Numbered from the stretch's first letter, positions 53,497 to 61,935 are shown. The stretch: 64,000 bases of DNA from SHVZ01 sp041906305 (GCA_041906305.1 JAYRJL010000005.1:1-64000); one strand, 5' to 3'. Notes: generated by a model not told the origin, from the letters alone. Numbers and translations: made by a program.

Positions 53497-55077
53497 ATGC
53501 ACAAGCGCGCGCTTTCTCGCTTTCTTCCCGCGCTGCTCGCCGCGGCCTTCCTCGCGATCGGTGCCGCCTCGGCACACGCGGATACCGCATCGCCCGCGAC
53601 GCCCCAGGTCGAGCGCCGAGGCGCCACGATCCGCATCTTCCCGCGCGCCGTGACCGCGACCGCTCCGGCGGCGGCCGCCGGCGACGTCTCGGTGCCGTTT
53701 GCGAGCAGCACCTTCCGCCGCGTCACCGACACCTCCGGCCTGCCCAATGCGACGGTCGGCTATCTCGACGTCGTCCTCCTCAACGGCTTCGCCAAGCGTT
53801 GCTCGGGCATCGCCGTCGCCGCCAAGGTGGTGATGACCAGCGCCAGCTGCCTCAAGCCCGGCCGCGATACCGACGGCGCGCTCGCCGCCGGCATCACCTT
53901 CACCGCCGGCCTGACGCAGAGCAGCGCGGGCGCGGCCCTCACCTCCGCCTACCCGACCCAGTCCTTCCATCACTACGAGATGCTGAGCCAGTTCTACGAC
54001 GGCGTCAGCACGGGCCCGGACTTCGCCGCAGTCTTCTTCAGCAATGCGGTCACCAGCGCCACCTCGTTCGTCGACGTCGCGAACTCGCTCGGTCGCACAC
54101 CCTCATCCGCCAGCGTGATCGGGTACGCGACCAGCGCCGCCGGCGAGTCCGGCAGCCAGGCGCAGTGGCAGACCGAGGGCGCGCTCTCGGAGGCCAGCGA
54201 GCGCCGCCTGATGTTCCCGATCGCCTACGACGGCGCGCTGTCTGGCGCGCCCGTCATCGAGAACAACAGCCTGGTCGGCTTCGCCGTCGGCTCGGCGTCG
54301 ATCGGGCTCGCCGCGAGCCGGATGCTGGATTCCGACAAGAACCACATCCGACGATGGCTGGGACTGCCGGCGCTGCACGAGTCGATCGAGACCGGCTGGT
54401 GGTGGGCGCCGAGCGAGCCGGGACGCGGCTACTTCATCGAGGTGAAAAGCGACCGGATGTTCCTCGGCATGATGAGCTACGGCGCCGACGGAAAGCCGAG
54501 CTGGCGCGTCGCCTACGGGCAGATGAAGACCACGCGCAGCTTCCAGGGCGATCTGTTCAGCTTCTCCGACGGCGCCGCGATCGGGGCGGCCTATCGCGCA
54601 CCGGCGGCGCGCGACGCGATCGCGGTCGAAATCACGTTCCAGGACGGGCAGCTGGCGACGATGACACTTCCCTGGGGCACGGTCGCGATCGAGCGCTTCC
54701 CGATCGTGCCCTTCGGGCCGGGCTTCGGTGCAAGCGAGCCGCCCTATCCGGAAAGCGGCTTCTGGTGGAACCCGGCCGAGCCCGGCACCGGCGTCGTGCT
54801 CGAGGTCCAGGGCAACACGATGATGGTCGGCCTGCTCGACTACGACGCGGCGGGGCGCGCGCGCTGGACCTATGCGAGCGCCGACATGATCTTCGGCCTG
54901 CTGTTCGTGGCACCGGTGCTCGACGTCGTCACCGGACCGCCGGACGGCCAGGGCTGGCGCCCGGTCGGGGACGTGATGAGCGGCCAGAACCTCGTCGTCG
55001 AGGTCAAGTCGAGGACGACGGTCACGCTGGTGCAGCCAAACGGGACGCGCGTCTCGCTCGAACGCTTCCCGTTCTAG
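53497..55077 (+). CDS. Secreted trypsin-fold protein with a degenerate active site and two WWxPxExG repeats
   Basis: 526 residues. A signal peptide (MHKRALSRFLPALLAAAFLA ... AHA) is followed by a trypsin-like domain: the usual TAAHC is TSASC (CSGIAVAAKVVMTSASCL), Asp may be in TGPDFAAVFF, and the GDSG site is GALSGAP, so at least the catalytic His is missing. Two repeats follow: GWWWAPSEPGRGYFIEVKSD and GFWWNPAEPGTGVVLEVQGN, the beta-rich module common in proteobacterial secreted proteins. Likely a non-proteolytic envelope or exported binding protein. ATG 53461 would add 12 residues. Confidence 0.75.
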   Translation: MHKRALSRFLPALLAAAFLAIGAASAHADTASPATPQVERRGATIRIFPRAVTATAPAAAAGDVSVPFASSTFRRVTDTSGLPNATVGYLDVVLLNGFAKRCSGIAVAAKVVMTSASCLKPGRDTDGALAAGITFTAGLTQSSAGAALTSAYPTQSFHHYEMLSQFYDGVSTGPDFAAVFFSNAVTSATSFVDVANSLGRTPSSASVIGYATSAAGESGSQAQWQTEGALSEASERRLMFPIAYDGALSGAPVIENNSLVGFAVGSASIGLAASRMLDSDKNHIRRWLGLPALHESIETGWWWAPSEPGRGYFIEVKSDRMFLGMMSYGADGKPSWRVAYGQMKTTRSFQGDLFSFSDGAAIGAAYRAPAARDAIAVEITFQDGQLATMTLPWGTVAIERFPIVPFGPGFGASEPPYPESGFWWNPAEPGTGVVLEVQGNTMMVGLLDYDAAGRARWTYASADMIFGLLFVAPVLDVVTGPPDGQGWRPVGDVMSGQNLVVEVKSRTTVTLVQPNGTRVSLERFPF

Positions 55078-55097
55078 GGATCAGGATCTAAGGATCG

Positions 55098-55121
55098 GGC
55101 GCGGCCGTCGGCCGCGCCTTC
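55098..55121 (+). terminator. Hairpin terminator between convergent genes
   Basis: GGCGCGGCC and GGCCGCGCC pair over nine bases around GTC, followed by TTCTC. It lies 20 bases after the trypsin-like gene and just before the DUF1013 stop on the other strand. Confidence 0.65.
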
Positions 55122-55784
55122 TCAGCCGCGGCGGTCGAACGGCCCGCGATCACGATCGCGATCGCGCTCGCCCTGCTGTGCCAGGTGCGGCTCGATCGGC
55201 TTCGGCGCCGGGATCGTCGCCGCCTCTTCCGCCGTCATGTAGCGGACGCCGATCGAGGGCAGCGTGGCGCCGGCCTTGGTCGCCGCCGCGTCGAGATCGG
55301 CCTGGGTGCAGAGGCCCAGCGCCACCGGATTGCGGGGACGGATGTTCGCCGTGTTCCAGTGGGTGCGATCGCGCACCGCGGCGATCGTCGACTTGGTGGT
55401 GCCGAGCAGCTTGCCGATCTGGCCGTCGGTCATGTCGGGGTAGTTCTTGACCAGCCAGGAGATCGCGTCCGGCTTGTCGCCGCGCTTGGCGATCGGGGTG
55501 TAGCGCGGGCCTTTGTTGCGCGAGACCGGCTGCGGCAGGTTGTCGGTGCTGATCATCTTCAGGCGCGCCGCCGGATCCTTCTGCGCCCGGTCGAGCTCTT
55601 CCTGGGTCAGCTGGCCGTTGGCCACGGGATCGAGCCCGTGCATGCCGACCGCGACCTCCTCGTCGGCGATGGCCTGGACCTCGAGCACATGGAGCCCGCA
55701 GAACTCGGCGATCTGCTCGAAGGAGAGCGAGGTGTTGGCGACCAGCCAGACGGCGGTCGCGCGCGGCATCAGAAGCTGGCTCAT
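55122..55784 (-). CDS. DUF1013 protein (TrcR-like)
   Basis: 220 residues. The conserved start MSQLLMPRATAVWLVANTSL is followed by SFEQIAEFCGLHVLEVQAIADEEVA (a helix-turn-helix-like segment) and WLVKNYPDMTDGQIGKLLGTTKSTIAAVRDRTHWNT, a second. The C-terminus is Arg/Asp rich. The family is alphaproteobacterial; I recall a member linked to RNA polymerase and cell-cycle transcription (TrcR), but I am not certain. ATG 55784 follows AGGGAGA. Probably a DNA- or RNA-polymerase-binding regulator. Confidence 0.85.
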   Translation of the reverse strand: MSQLLMPRATAVWLVANTSLSFEQIAEFCGLHVLEVQAIADEEVAVGMHGLDPVANGQLTQEELDRAQKDPAARLKMISTDNLPQPVSRNKGPRYTPIAKRGDKPDAISWLVKNYPDMTDGQIGKLLGTTKSTIAAVRDRTHWNTANIRPRNPVALGLCTQADLDAAATKAGATLPSIGVRYMTAEEAATIPAPKPIEPHLAQQGERDRDRDRGPFDRRG

Positions 55785-55968
55785 GGATAGTCTCCCTTGC
55801 GCGGCCATCGGTCCGGCATTCACGCCCTTTCAGGCGTGCCGGAACCACGATGCGGATGACGGATTTGACGGCTCTTATAGGGAAGTCCGGGCCGGAAGGG
55901 AAGGGCCGGCTTGACCCGGCCGGCCGCCGCCCTCAGGGTGGGGTAACACCTTACGGGGACGACGGAAT

Positions 55969-56409
55969 ATGAGCGCGACGCCCGACCAGTTCATCGGCAC
56001 CTGGCGCCTCGTGAAGTGGATCATCGTCGACGGCGACAAGGTCACCGAGCCGATGGGGCCCGCACCCTGGGGCCTGATCACCTACGCCGCCGACGGCTAC
56101 ATGTTCGCCATGCTGGGATCACAGCCGTCGACCCGCGCCAGGTTCGCCGGCTCCGACCCCCTCGGCGGCTCGCCCGAGGAGGCCCACCGGGCGATGTCGA
56201 CCGTCCACAGCTATTGCGGCACCTGGAAGATCGAGGGCGAGGCGGTCGTGCACACGGTCGAAGGGGCGCTCTGGCCGAACATGGTCGGGACGCGGCAGGT
56301 TCGGCACTACCGCTTCGAGGGCGATCACGTGGTTCTGAAGACCCCGCCGCTCACCCGCAAGGGCGCGTCCGGCATCGCCGAGCTAACCTGGAAGCGCGCG
56401 AACGCTTGA
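55969..56409 (+). CDS. Lipocalin-like domain protein 1
   Basis: 146 residues. The lipocalin-like pattern FIGTWRLVKW at the start, ITYAADGYMFAML, and C-terminal FEGDHVVLKTPPL describe a small beta-barrel that would bind hydrophobic ligands. No signal peptide. The upstream 184-base gap is shared with the divergent DUF1013 gene and shows no clear operator. A paralogue follows 26 bases downstream. Confidence 0.85.
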   Translation: MSATPDQFIGTWRLVKWIIVDGDKVTEPMGPAPWGLITYAADGYMFAMLGSQPSTRARFAGSDPLGGSPEEAHRAMSTVHSYCGTWKIEGEAVVHTVEGALWPNMVGTRQVRHYRFEGDHVVLKTPPLTRKGASGIAELTWKRANA

Positions 56410-56435
56410 ACCCAGAACAGGGAACGCGAAGAAGA

Positions 56436-56864
56436 ATGGCACAGGCAGAAAAGCTGGTCGGTACCTGGCGTCTGGCCGAGTGGGCGCGGGTCGATGCCGA
56501 CGGCACGCGGACGCCGCCGCTCCCGGGGGCCCGGGGCCTCATCTGCTACACCGCCGACGGCTTCATGTTCGCGACGCTGATGGGCGCCAATCGCAAGCCC
56601 TTCGCCGGCTTCGACCCGATGGGCGGCTCGGCCGAGGAGACCCATCACGCGATGTCGACCGCGCTCAGCTATTGCGGGCGCTGGCGCATGGAAGGCGACC
56701 GGCTCTTCCACAACGTCGAGCTCTCGATGTTCCCCAACTGGTGCGGCGCCGAGATGGCGCGCACCACGCGCTTCGACGGTGACAAGGCTTACGTGACGAC
56801 GCTGCCGATCACCGACGGCGGCAAGACCTTCGTCTTCGAGCTGGTGCTGACGCGCGCGAGCTAA
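56436..56864 (+). CDS. Lipocalin-like domain protein 2
   Basis: 142 residues, a tandem paralogue: LVGTWRLAEW, ICYTADGFMFATLMG, FDPMGGSAEETHHAMSTALSYCGRW, and FDGDKAYVTTLPI. The two share the MGGS(P/A)EE(A/T)H(R/H)AMST pattern. Probably the second gene of an operon. ATG 56436 follows GAAGA. Confidence 0.85.
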   Translation: MAQAEKLVGTWRLAEWARVDADGTRTPPLPGARGLICYTADGFMFATLMGANRKPFAGFDPMGGSAEETHHAMSTALSYCGRWRMEGDRLFHNVELSMFPNWCGAEMARTTRFDGDKAYVTTLPITDGGKTFVFELVLTRAS

Positions 56865-56897
56865 AGCCAAAGGCGGCCCGTCCCGACGCTTGATGTC

Positions 56898-56916
56898 TAT
56901 AACCCATTGGGTTATA
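56898..56916. promoter_or_regulatory. Toxin-antitoxin operator palindrome
   Basis: TATAACCCA-T-TGGGTTATA, a perfect palindrome with nine-base arms and one central base, seven bases before the toxin start. This TAACCCATTGGGTTA word is typical upstream of RelE/HigB-HigA-type loci with Xre antitoxins. Confidence 0.7.
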
Positions 56917-56923
56917 TAAGGCC

Positions 56924-57254
56924 GTGCAGACAGTCGCTTTGCGGCTCACTTTATTCGTCGAGCAGCGAAAGCTCTCGATGAAGCAGAGCATTCGGCGTTG
57001 ATCGATACCATCGCTGCCGATCCGACGTGTGGCGTTCTGCTGCAAGGCACCGGCGGACTTCGCAAGCTCCGGTTCGCAACCGGTTCGAAGGGCAAAGCGG
57101 CGGCGTGCGGGTCGTCTACTACTTCTTCAGCGACCACGCGCCGATCTATCTGCTGGAGGTGTTCGCGAAGAACGAAAAGGCGAACCTGAGCAAAGCAGAA
57201 CGCGACGCGCTCGCGAAGCTTGCGCGTGCGATTGCAGCAGTGTGGAGGACGTGA
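56924..57254 (+). pseudogene. RelE/HigB-type toxin with two frameshifts
   Basis: Three consecutive frames together make a full RelE-type toxin: VQTVALR (frame at 56924), then HFIRRAAKALDEAEHSALID and GTGGLRKLRFATGSKGK, then SGGVRVVYYFFSDHAPIYLL ... VFAKNEKANLSKAERDAL. Each join needs one missing base: near 56945 (CGGCTCAC) and near 57094-57096 (GGCAAAGC). As read, translation stops after 25 codons (TGA at 56999-57001). Toxin motifs GTGGxRKxR and KxGGVRVxYY are preserved. Either a true pseudogene or base-calling errors. The Xre antitoxin follows immediately. Confidence 0.75.
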
Positions 57255-57255
57255 C

Positions 57256-57555
57256 ATGGCGAGCAAGGCGTTCAAAGGAATTTTGGCCGGCCTCGAAGAC
57301 GCGCTTGCGCACAGCAAGGGAGCGAAGAGCCGGGCGAAGGTCATGTCCGTCGGACCCGCCGCAGTGGACGTCAAGGCAGCACGCAAGAAGCTCGGCCTGA
57401 GTCAGGATCGCTTCGCGGAGGCTTTCGGCGTCAGTGCCTCCACCGTCCGCAAATGGGAGCAGGGACAGCGCCGTCCGACCGGCGCGGCCCGCGTTCTCGT
57501 GCGTGTGATCGAGAAGGATCCGCAGGCCGTCCGCGACGCCCTCGTCAGCGACTAG
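57256..57555 (+). CDS. Xre-type antitoxin
   Basis: 99 residues. The helix-turn-helix is VKAARKKLGLSQDRFAEAFG followed by VSASTVRKWEQGQRRPTGAARVLVRVIE. N-terminal MASKAFKGILAGLEDALAH would bind the toxin. ATG 57256 follows GTGGAGGA and lies two bases after the toxin stop. The protein is intact and would bind the palindrome at 56898-56916 and repress the locus. Confidence 0.88.
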   Translation: MASKAFKGILAGLEDALAHSKGAKSRAKVMSVGPAAVDVKAARKKLGLSQDRFAEAFGVSASTVRKWEQGQRRPTGAARVLVRVIEKDPQAVRDALVSD

Positions 57556-57567
57556 AGCCCGCCCGAG

Positions 57568-58731
57568 TTAGAGCCCGATCGCGTCGCAGACGCGCTTCAT
57601 CTGCTTGGGCGCGTCGAAGTAGTCCTCGGCGATCGCGCGCGCGGCCTTCTGGTGGCGCCTGTAGTCCTTGTTGATGCGCTCGATCGCGTCGAGGGCTTCC
57701 TCGTGGTTCGAGAACGCGAAGAGGCCTTCGCCGGTCGGGATGTATTTCCCGAACGCGGTGTCCTGGGTGATCACCGGGCGGCCGGCAGCGAGGTAGCAGA
57801 CGCTGCGGTCGGAGAACCAACCCGAGCGCGGGCGGACATAGATGTCCTTCGCCACCGACAGCTCGCCGCGCGAGCCGTAGAGGAAATCCTGATAGACGCC
57901 GAGCCCGTTCGACACCGGCACCGGATCGATCAGGTTCCAGCCATTGCCGCGTACGAGGTCGTCGACCTCCTTCGTCGGCGGACGCAGCGCGAGGTCGAGC
58001 GGCTGCGTCGTCCGCTTCGGCAGGTCCAGGAAGCGCGTGAAATTCATGTGCTTCGACCACTGGTAGGACTCGCCCTCGAAGTCGATGTTCTTCGAGGAAT
58101 GCGCCCAGGTGGCGAGGCTCGAGAAGGCTTTCGGCGATGACTCGAACTCCGCCGGCCAGACGTCGAGATTGATCGGCGGCCGCACCTTGTGCCACGTGCG
58201 GTTCAAGGGCACCGGGCAGTCGGCTTCGCCCAGGTTCTCGCCGATCGTGAACAGATGCGTGTGCGCGTCGATATAGGCGATCGAGTCCTTGTCGCCCTTC
58301 ACCAGCTTGATCTGCTCGTAGATCGGATCGGTGTCGACGAAGACGCGCACCGGGCACGCCATGTGCTCTTCGCGCAGCTGCGTGGCGCCGCAGAGATTGA
58401 TGATGGCGTCGGCCTCCTTGTAGAGGCTCGTCGCCTTCTCCTTCGAGACGCCGTGCCACGAGTAGTCGGTGACCGGATCGAGATAGGCCCAGCGATGGCC
58501 GAGGTCGTAGCGCTCCATCATCGACTTCACGAAGCCGATGTTCTCGGTCGAATCCCAATGCACCGAGTTCTGCACGAAGGAGTACGGGTTGACCCGGTTG
58601 TCCTCGAAGTACCAGACGTCGTGGCCGAGCTTGGTCAGGCCCAGCACCCAGTTCATCCCCTCCCAGCCGACGCCGGCGACGGGCATGCGCCCGGAGAAGT
58701 GGAGGACGAGGATGGTCTTCTTACGAGGCAT
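57568..58731 (-). CDS. Glycosyltransferase-like protein (GT-B fold)
   Basis: 387 residues. Opening KTILVLHFSGRMPVAGVGWEGMNWVLGLTKLGHDVWYFED fits the N-terminal Rossmann half of GT-B enzymes, and the end SDRSVCYLAAGRPVITQDTAFGKYIPTGEGLFAF is the nucleotide-sugar side of the C-terminal half. A single gene with no other polysaccharide genes next to it, so acceptor and sugar are unknown. It is convergent with the antitoxin gene. Confidence 0.75.
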   Translation of the reverse strand: MPRKKTILVLHFSGRMPVAGVGWEGMNWVLGLTKLGHDVWYFEDNRVNPYSFVQNSVHWDSTENIGFVKSMMERYDLGHRWAYLDPVTDYSWHGVSKEKATSLYKEADAIINLCGATQLREEHMACPVRVFVDTDPIYEQIKLVKGDKDSIAYIDAHTHLFTIGENLGEADCPVPLNRTWHKVRPPINLDVWPAEFESSPKAFSSLATWAHSSKNIDFEGESYQWSKHMNFTRFLDLPKRTTQPLDLALRPPTKEVDDLVRGNGWNLIDPVPVSNGLGVYQDFLYGSRGELSVAKDIYVRPRSGWFSDRSVCYLAAGRPVITQDTAFGKYIPTGEGLFAFSNHEEALDAIERINKDYRRHQKAARAIAEDYFDAPKQMKRVCDAIGL

Positions 58732-58750
58732 CTAGCGCGTCGTCTTTCGT

Positions 58751-58793
58751 ACCCCCTCTCCCGCCGAAGGCGGGGGAGGGACGGGGTGGGGGC
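58751..58793. repeat. Single palindromic repeat
   Basis: CCCCCTCTCCCGCCGAAGGC followed by GGGGGAGGGACGGGGTGGGGG, hairpin plus G-rich arm and then GCGAAGCGAGG. It lies between the glycosyltransferase start and the mltA stop. Confidence 0.75.
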
Positions 58794-58842
58794 CGAGCGA
58801 AGCGAGGTTCTTATGAGATTGGGGCGGGAGCAAGACCGACGT

Positions 58843-60081
58843 TCAGGAGGTCGGCGCGAGGCCGCGGGGAAGCAGAAGATAGAGCGTGCCGTTGGCCTTC
58901 ATGCGTCCGGCCATCTCGCCGGCCTCGCGGCCGGGACCCCAGAAGAGATCGGCGCGCGCCGGCCCCTTGATCGCGCCGCCGGTGTCCTGGGCCACGACGA
59001 GGCGACGCAGCACGCCGCCGGCGGAGTCCTCGTGCGCGAGATCGAGGAACACCGGCGCGCCCAGCGGCAGATGCGCGCGGTCGACCGCGAGGCTGCGGCC
59101 GGGCGTCAGCGCCACGCCCTGGGCGCCGATCGGTCCGTCGCCCTCGATGAGGCGGAAGAAGACGTAGGACGGATTGCTGTCGAGGATCTCGCGCAGGCGG
59201 TCCGGGTGGCTGGCGAGCCAGGCGCGGATCGACTGCATGGAGACGTTGCCGGGCTGGAGCTCGCCCTTGTCGAGCAGGGTGCGGCCGATCGCAACGTAGC
59301 GATGACCGTTCTGGCCGGCGAAGCCGACATGGAGGATGCTTCCGTCCTCGAGCTTGGCGCGGCCCGAGCCCTGCACTTCCAGGAAGAACGCGTCGACGGG
59401 ATCGTCGACCCAGAGGACCTCGAGGTTGCGCCCGTCGAGCGCGCCCTTCGCGATGTCGGCACGCTGGAAATAGGGGCGGAGGCGCCCGTCGACGACGCGA
59501 CCCGCAACCCGCTCGCCCTTCCAGGCGTCGCGCCATTCGCCGAGATCGACCTGGACCAGATCGTCGGGCACGCGATGAAGCGGGACGCGATAGCGCTCCG
59601 AGCGCTGGGTCGCGCCGTTGAGCTCGGGCTCGTAGTAGCCGGTGACGAAGCCGGGCGCGGTGATGCGATAGGCCTGGAACTCGGCCTCGAAGAAAGTGCG
59701 GGCGCGGGCCGGATCCTCGGGGATCGCGGCGCAGGCCTGCTTCCAGGTTTCGGGCATCCTCGGGCACGACCGCCTGAGGGCCGGCAGCGCCTGGGCCGGG
59801 TCGTCCTGGCTCCAGCCGGGAAGCGCCGAGAAGTCGACGGGTTCGAGCTTCCGCTCCGGCGCAGGCGCGGCGCAGGCGGCGAGAAGAGAAAGGAGCGCGG
59901 CCGCGACGGCGCGTTCGTACCCCCTCTCCCGGCTGCGGAGCAGACGGGGGTGGGTGGGGGCGAGCGCAGCGAGGACTGCTGCAACACCTCGGTGGAGAAA
60001 TGCCTCGCTGCGCTCGCCCCCACCCTGCCCTCCCCCGCTTCGCGGGAGAGGGTTCCAAGAGCGCGGCAGTCGCGTAAGCAC
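58843..60081 (-). CDS. mltA: Membrane-bound lytic murein transglycosylase A with a repeat-derived N-terminal extension
   Basis: 412 residues from GTG 60081. The MltA domain is clear: FEAEFQAYRITAPGFVTGYYEPELNG, VLWVDDPVDAFFLEVQGSGR, and the catalytic Asp in VAQDTGGAIKGPARADLFWG. The enzyme cleaves peptidoglycan glycan strands. The lipoprotein signal LLSLLAAC is at about residues 63-70 instead of near residue 20, because codons 10-60 are made of two palindromic repeat modules (59919-60054). The only standard start in frame before the signal is GTG 60081, three bases after the Tim44 stop; a CTG just upstream of the signal is possible. Confidence 0.85.
   Translation of the reverse strand: MLTRLPRSWNPLPRSGGGQGGGERSEAFLHRGVAAVLAALAPTHPRLLRSRERGYERAVAAALLSLLAACAAPAPERKLEPVDFSALPGWSQDDPAQALPALRRSCPRMPETWKQACAAIPEDPARARTFFEAEFQAYRITAPGFVTGYYEPELNGATQRSERYRVPLHRVPDDLVQVDLGEWRDAWKGERVAGRVVDGRLRPYFQRADIAKGALDGRNLEVLWVDDPVDAFFLEVQGSGRAKLEDGSILHVGFAGQNGHRYVAIGRTLLDKGELQPGNVSMQSIRAWLASHPDRLREILDSNPSYVFFRLIEGDGPIGAQGVALTPGRSLAVDRAHLPLGAPVFLDLAHEDSAGGVLRRLVVAQDTGGAIKGPARADLFWGPGREAGEMAGRMKANGTLYLLLPRGLAPTS
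59919..60054. repeat. Palindromic repeat pair inside the mltA coding region
   Basis: Two modules in inverted orientation: 59919-59961 (CCCCCTCTCCCGGCTGCGGA with GGGTGGGTGGGGGC) and 60013-60054 (GCCCCCACCCTGCCC with a hairpin CCCCGCTTCGCGGGAG). Between them CCTCGCTGCGCTCGCCCCCAC mirrors GTGGGGGCGAGCGCAGCGAGG with its neighbours. It is the only member of the family that lies inside a gene in this window; the frame stays open through both modules. Confidence 0.85.
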
Positions 60082-60083
60082 GC

Positions 60084-60755
60084 TTAGGAGGCGCGGGTCT
60101 CGACGAGCATCCAGTTGGGATCGCTCGAGCGCACGTCGCGGGCGAAGGTCCAGACGTCGGTGATGGTCACGACCTTGTTGGGGTCGCCGTCGACGATCTT
60201 GCCGGCGGCGTCCTTGGTCACGTTCACCTGCTCGGACACGAAGCGGAGCGTGAGCCGCGCGGTCGAACCTTCCAGGTCCGCGTCGACCACTTCGGACGAG
60301 GTGACGCCGACCAGCGTCGTCTCCAGGCTCTCGCCGCGCGAGACGCGGTCGTCGATCGCGCGCTTGAAATTGTCGAACACGCCGTCGGCCAGCAACGGCC
60401 GGAGCGCCTGGGTCTCGCCCTTGGCGAACGACATCACGATCATCTCGAAGGCGCCGCGGGCGCCGGTGACGAAGGCGGTGACGTCGAAGCTCCGGTCGGC
60501 CTGATGGATCGCCTTGACCCCGCGGGCGAGCGGCGTGTCCTCCTCGGCCGTCAGGGTTTCCAGGGCCTTGCGGTCGCGGTCCGGCAGCCGGAGCACGTTG
60601 TCTGCCGGCTGCTGCGGCGCCGTTTCGGCCGGCTTGAAGGGGTCGGGGCGGCGCTTCTCGAGGCCGGTCCGACGGCCGAGCACGTTCCGGAGCCGGAGGC
60701 CCAGGAAGATCGCCAGCATCGCGAAAAAGACGATGTCGAGGAAAGGAAAGTCCAT
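60084..60755 (-). CDS. Tim44/TimA-domain membrane protein
   Basis: 223 residues. An N-terminal membrane helix (LDIVFFAMLAIFLGLRL) and a C-terminal Tim44-like domain (FVTGARGAFEMIVMSFAKGETQALRPLLADGVFDNFKRAI; VTITDVWTFARDV). Bacterial TimA proteins relate to mitochondrial Tim44; in Alphaproteobacteria the gene lies near secB, mltA and dnaQ, as here. A role at the inner membrane in protein export or assembly is plausible. It is divergent to the phosphatase gene. Confidence 0.9.
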   Translation of the reverse strand: MDFPFLDIVFFAMLAIFLGLRLRNVLGRRTGLEKRRPDPFKPAETAPQQPADNVLRLPDRDRKALETLTAEEDTPLARGVKAIHQADRSFDVTAFVTGARGAFEMIVMSFAKGETQALRPLLADGVFDNFKRAIDDRVSRGESLETTLVGVTSSEVVDADLEGSTARLTLRFVSEQVNVTKDAAGKIVDGDPNKVVTITDVWTFARDVRSSDPNWMLVETRAS

Positions 60756-60832
60756 CAGGGCCCAGATCCGTTCGCCGTCACCATATAGACGCCGTCTTGC
60801 CGTATGTAGTTGCTTGGGGAATAAAGGGCAAC

Positions 60833-61390
60833 ATGCTGCTCATCCGCCACGGACAGTCCGAATTCAACGCGGTTTTCAACAAGACCCGCGTCGATCCGGG
60901 CATCGAGGACCCGAAGCTCACCGACGAAGGCAAGCGCCAGGCCGAGAGTACCGCGCGCGCACTCCGCGCCCGGCCGCCGAGGCGTCTGGTTTCAAGCCCT
61001 TATACGAGGGCGATCGAGACCGCCCACATCATCGCCGACCTGCTGGGCGGGCTTTCCATCGACATCGACCGCCGGGTCGGCGAGCGCGCCGCCTTCGTCT
61101 GCGACGTGGGCTCGCCGCTCTCCAAGCTCAGGATCGCCTGGCCCAGGCTCGCCCTCGACCATCTCGACGAGCAGTGGTGGCCGCGCATGGAGGAGTCCGA
61201 GGAGGGCCTCGCCGAGCGTGCCCGCGACTTCCACGACGACTGGGAAATCCGCCCGGAGCGGCCGGAGACAGCGGTCGTCACCCATTGGGGCTTCATCCGC
61301 GCCTCGACCGGCCTCACGGTTCCCAACTGCGCGGTGGTCCGCATGGCCGCCCGCCACTCGGCCGAGATTGTGCACCCGGTCGAACCGTGA
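60833..61390 (+). CDS. Histidine phosphatase-superfamily protein
   Basis: 185 residues. Active-site RHG in MLLIRHGQSEFN; the second His is in AVVTHWGFIRA; arginine in LVSSPYTRAIETAHII. Phosphoglycerate-mutase-like fold; probably a phosphatase of a small metabolite. ATG 60833 gives the conserved LLIRHGQ start. It lies between the Tim44 and secB genes, not part of the usual core order. Confidence 0.9.
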   Translation: MLLIRHGQSEFNAVFNKTRVDPGIEDPKLTDEGKRQAESTARALRARPPRRLVSSPYTRAIETAHIIADLLGGLSIDIDRRVGERAAFVCDVGSPLSKLRIAWPRLALDHLDEQWWPRMEESEEGLAERARDFHDDWEIRPERPETAVVTHWGFIRASTGLTVPNCAVVRMAARHSAEIVHPVEP

Positions 61391-61439
61391 TAGCCCAGCG
61401 GCTTCCTTTCTCCCCGCCGTCTTCCAAGGAACACGATCG

Positions 61440-61922
61440 ATGAGCGACGCGAACCAGCCCCTCGGCGGCGAAGGCCGTCCCGCTCCGATCATGGTCGGCG
61501 CCCAGTTCGTCAAGGATCTCTCCTTCGAGAGCCCGGACGGGCCGTTGGGCCTGGCGCAGATGAAGGACGCGCCGGAGATCGAGCTCGACGTCGACGTGGC
61601 GCCGATCAAGCTCCAGGACGGGATCTACGAGGTCGACCTCGCGATCAAGGCGCAGGCCCGCTACGAGGACCGCACCCTGTTCCTCTGCGAGCTTGTCTAT
61701 GCCGGCATCTTCAGCGTCGGCCAGATGCCCGACGAGGTGGTGAAGCCGTTCTGCTACACCGAGGCGCCGCGCCTGTTGTTCCCCTTCGCGCGCCAGATCA
61801 TCTCCTCGTGCACGCGCGACGGCGGCTTCCCGCCGGTGATGCTGCAGCCGATCGACTTCGTCGAGTTCTACCGCCGCCGCATCCTCGGTCAGGGTGGCGA
61901 CGGACAGACCGCGCAGGCGTGA
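61440..61922 (+). CDS. secB: Protein-export chaperone SecB
   Basis: 160 residues. The conserved segments QFVKDLSFESPDGP, LFLCELVYAGIFSVG, EAPRLLFPFARQIISSCTRDGGFPPVMLQPIDFVEFYRR define SecB. It keeps preproteins unfolded and hands them to SecA. ATG 61440. Convergent with dnaQ, 13 bases apart; the neighbourhood secB-dnaQ-coaE is canonical. Confidence 0.97.
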   Translation: MSDANQPLGGEGRPAPIMVGAQFVKDLSFESPDGPLGLAQMKDAPEIELDVDVAPIKLQDGIYEVDLAIKAQARYEDRTLFLCELVYAGIFSVGQMPDEVVKPFCYTEAPRLLFPFARQIISSCTRDGGFPPVMLQPIDFVEFYRRRILGQGGDGQTAQA

Positions 61923-61935
61923 CGCTTCTCCGCGG

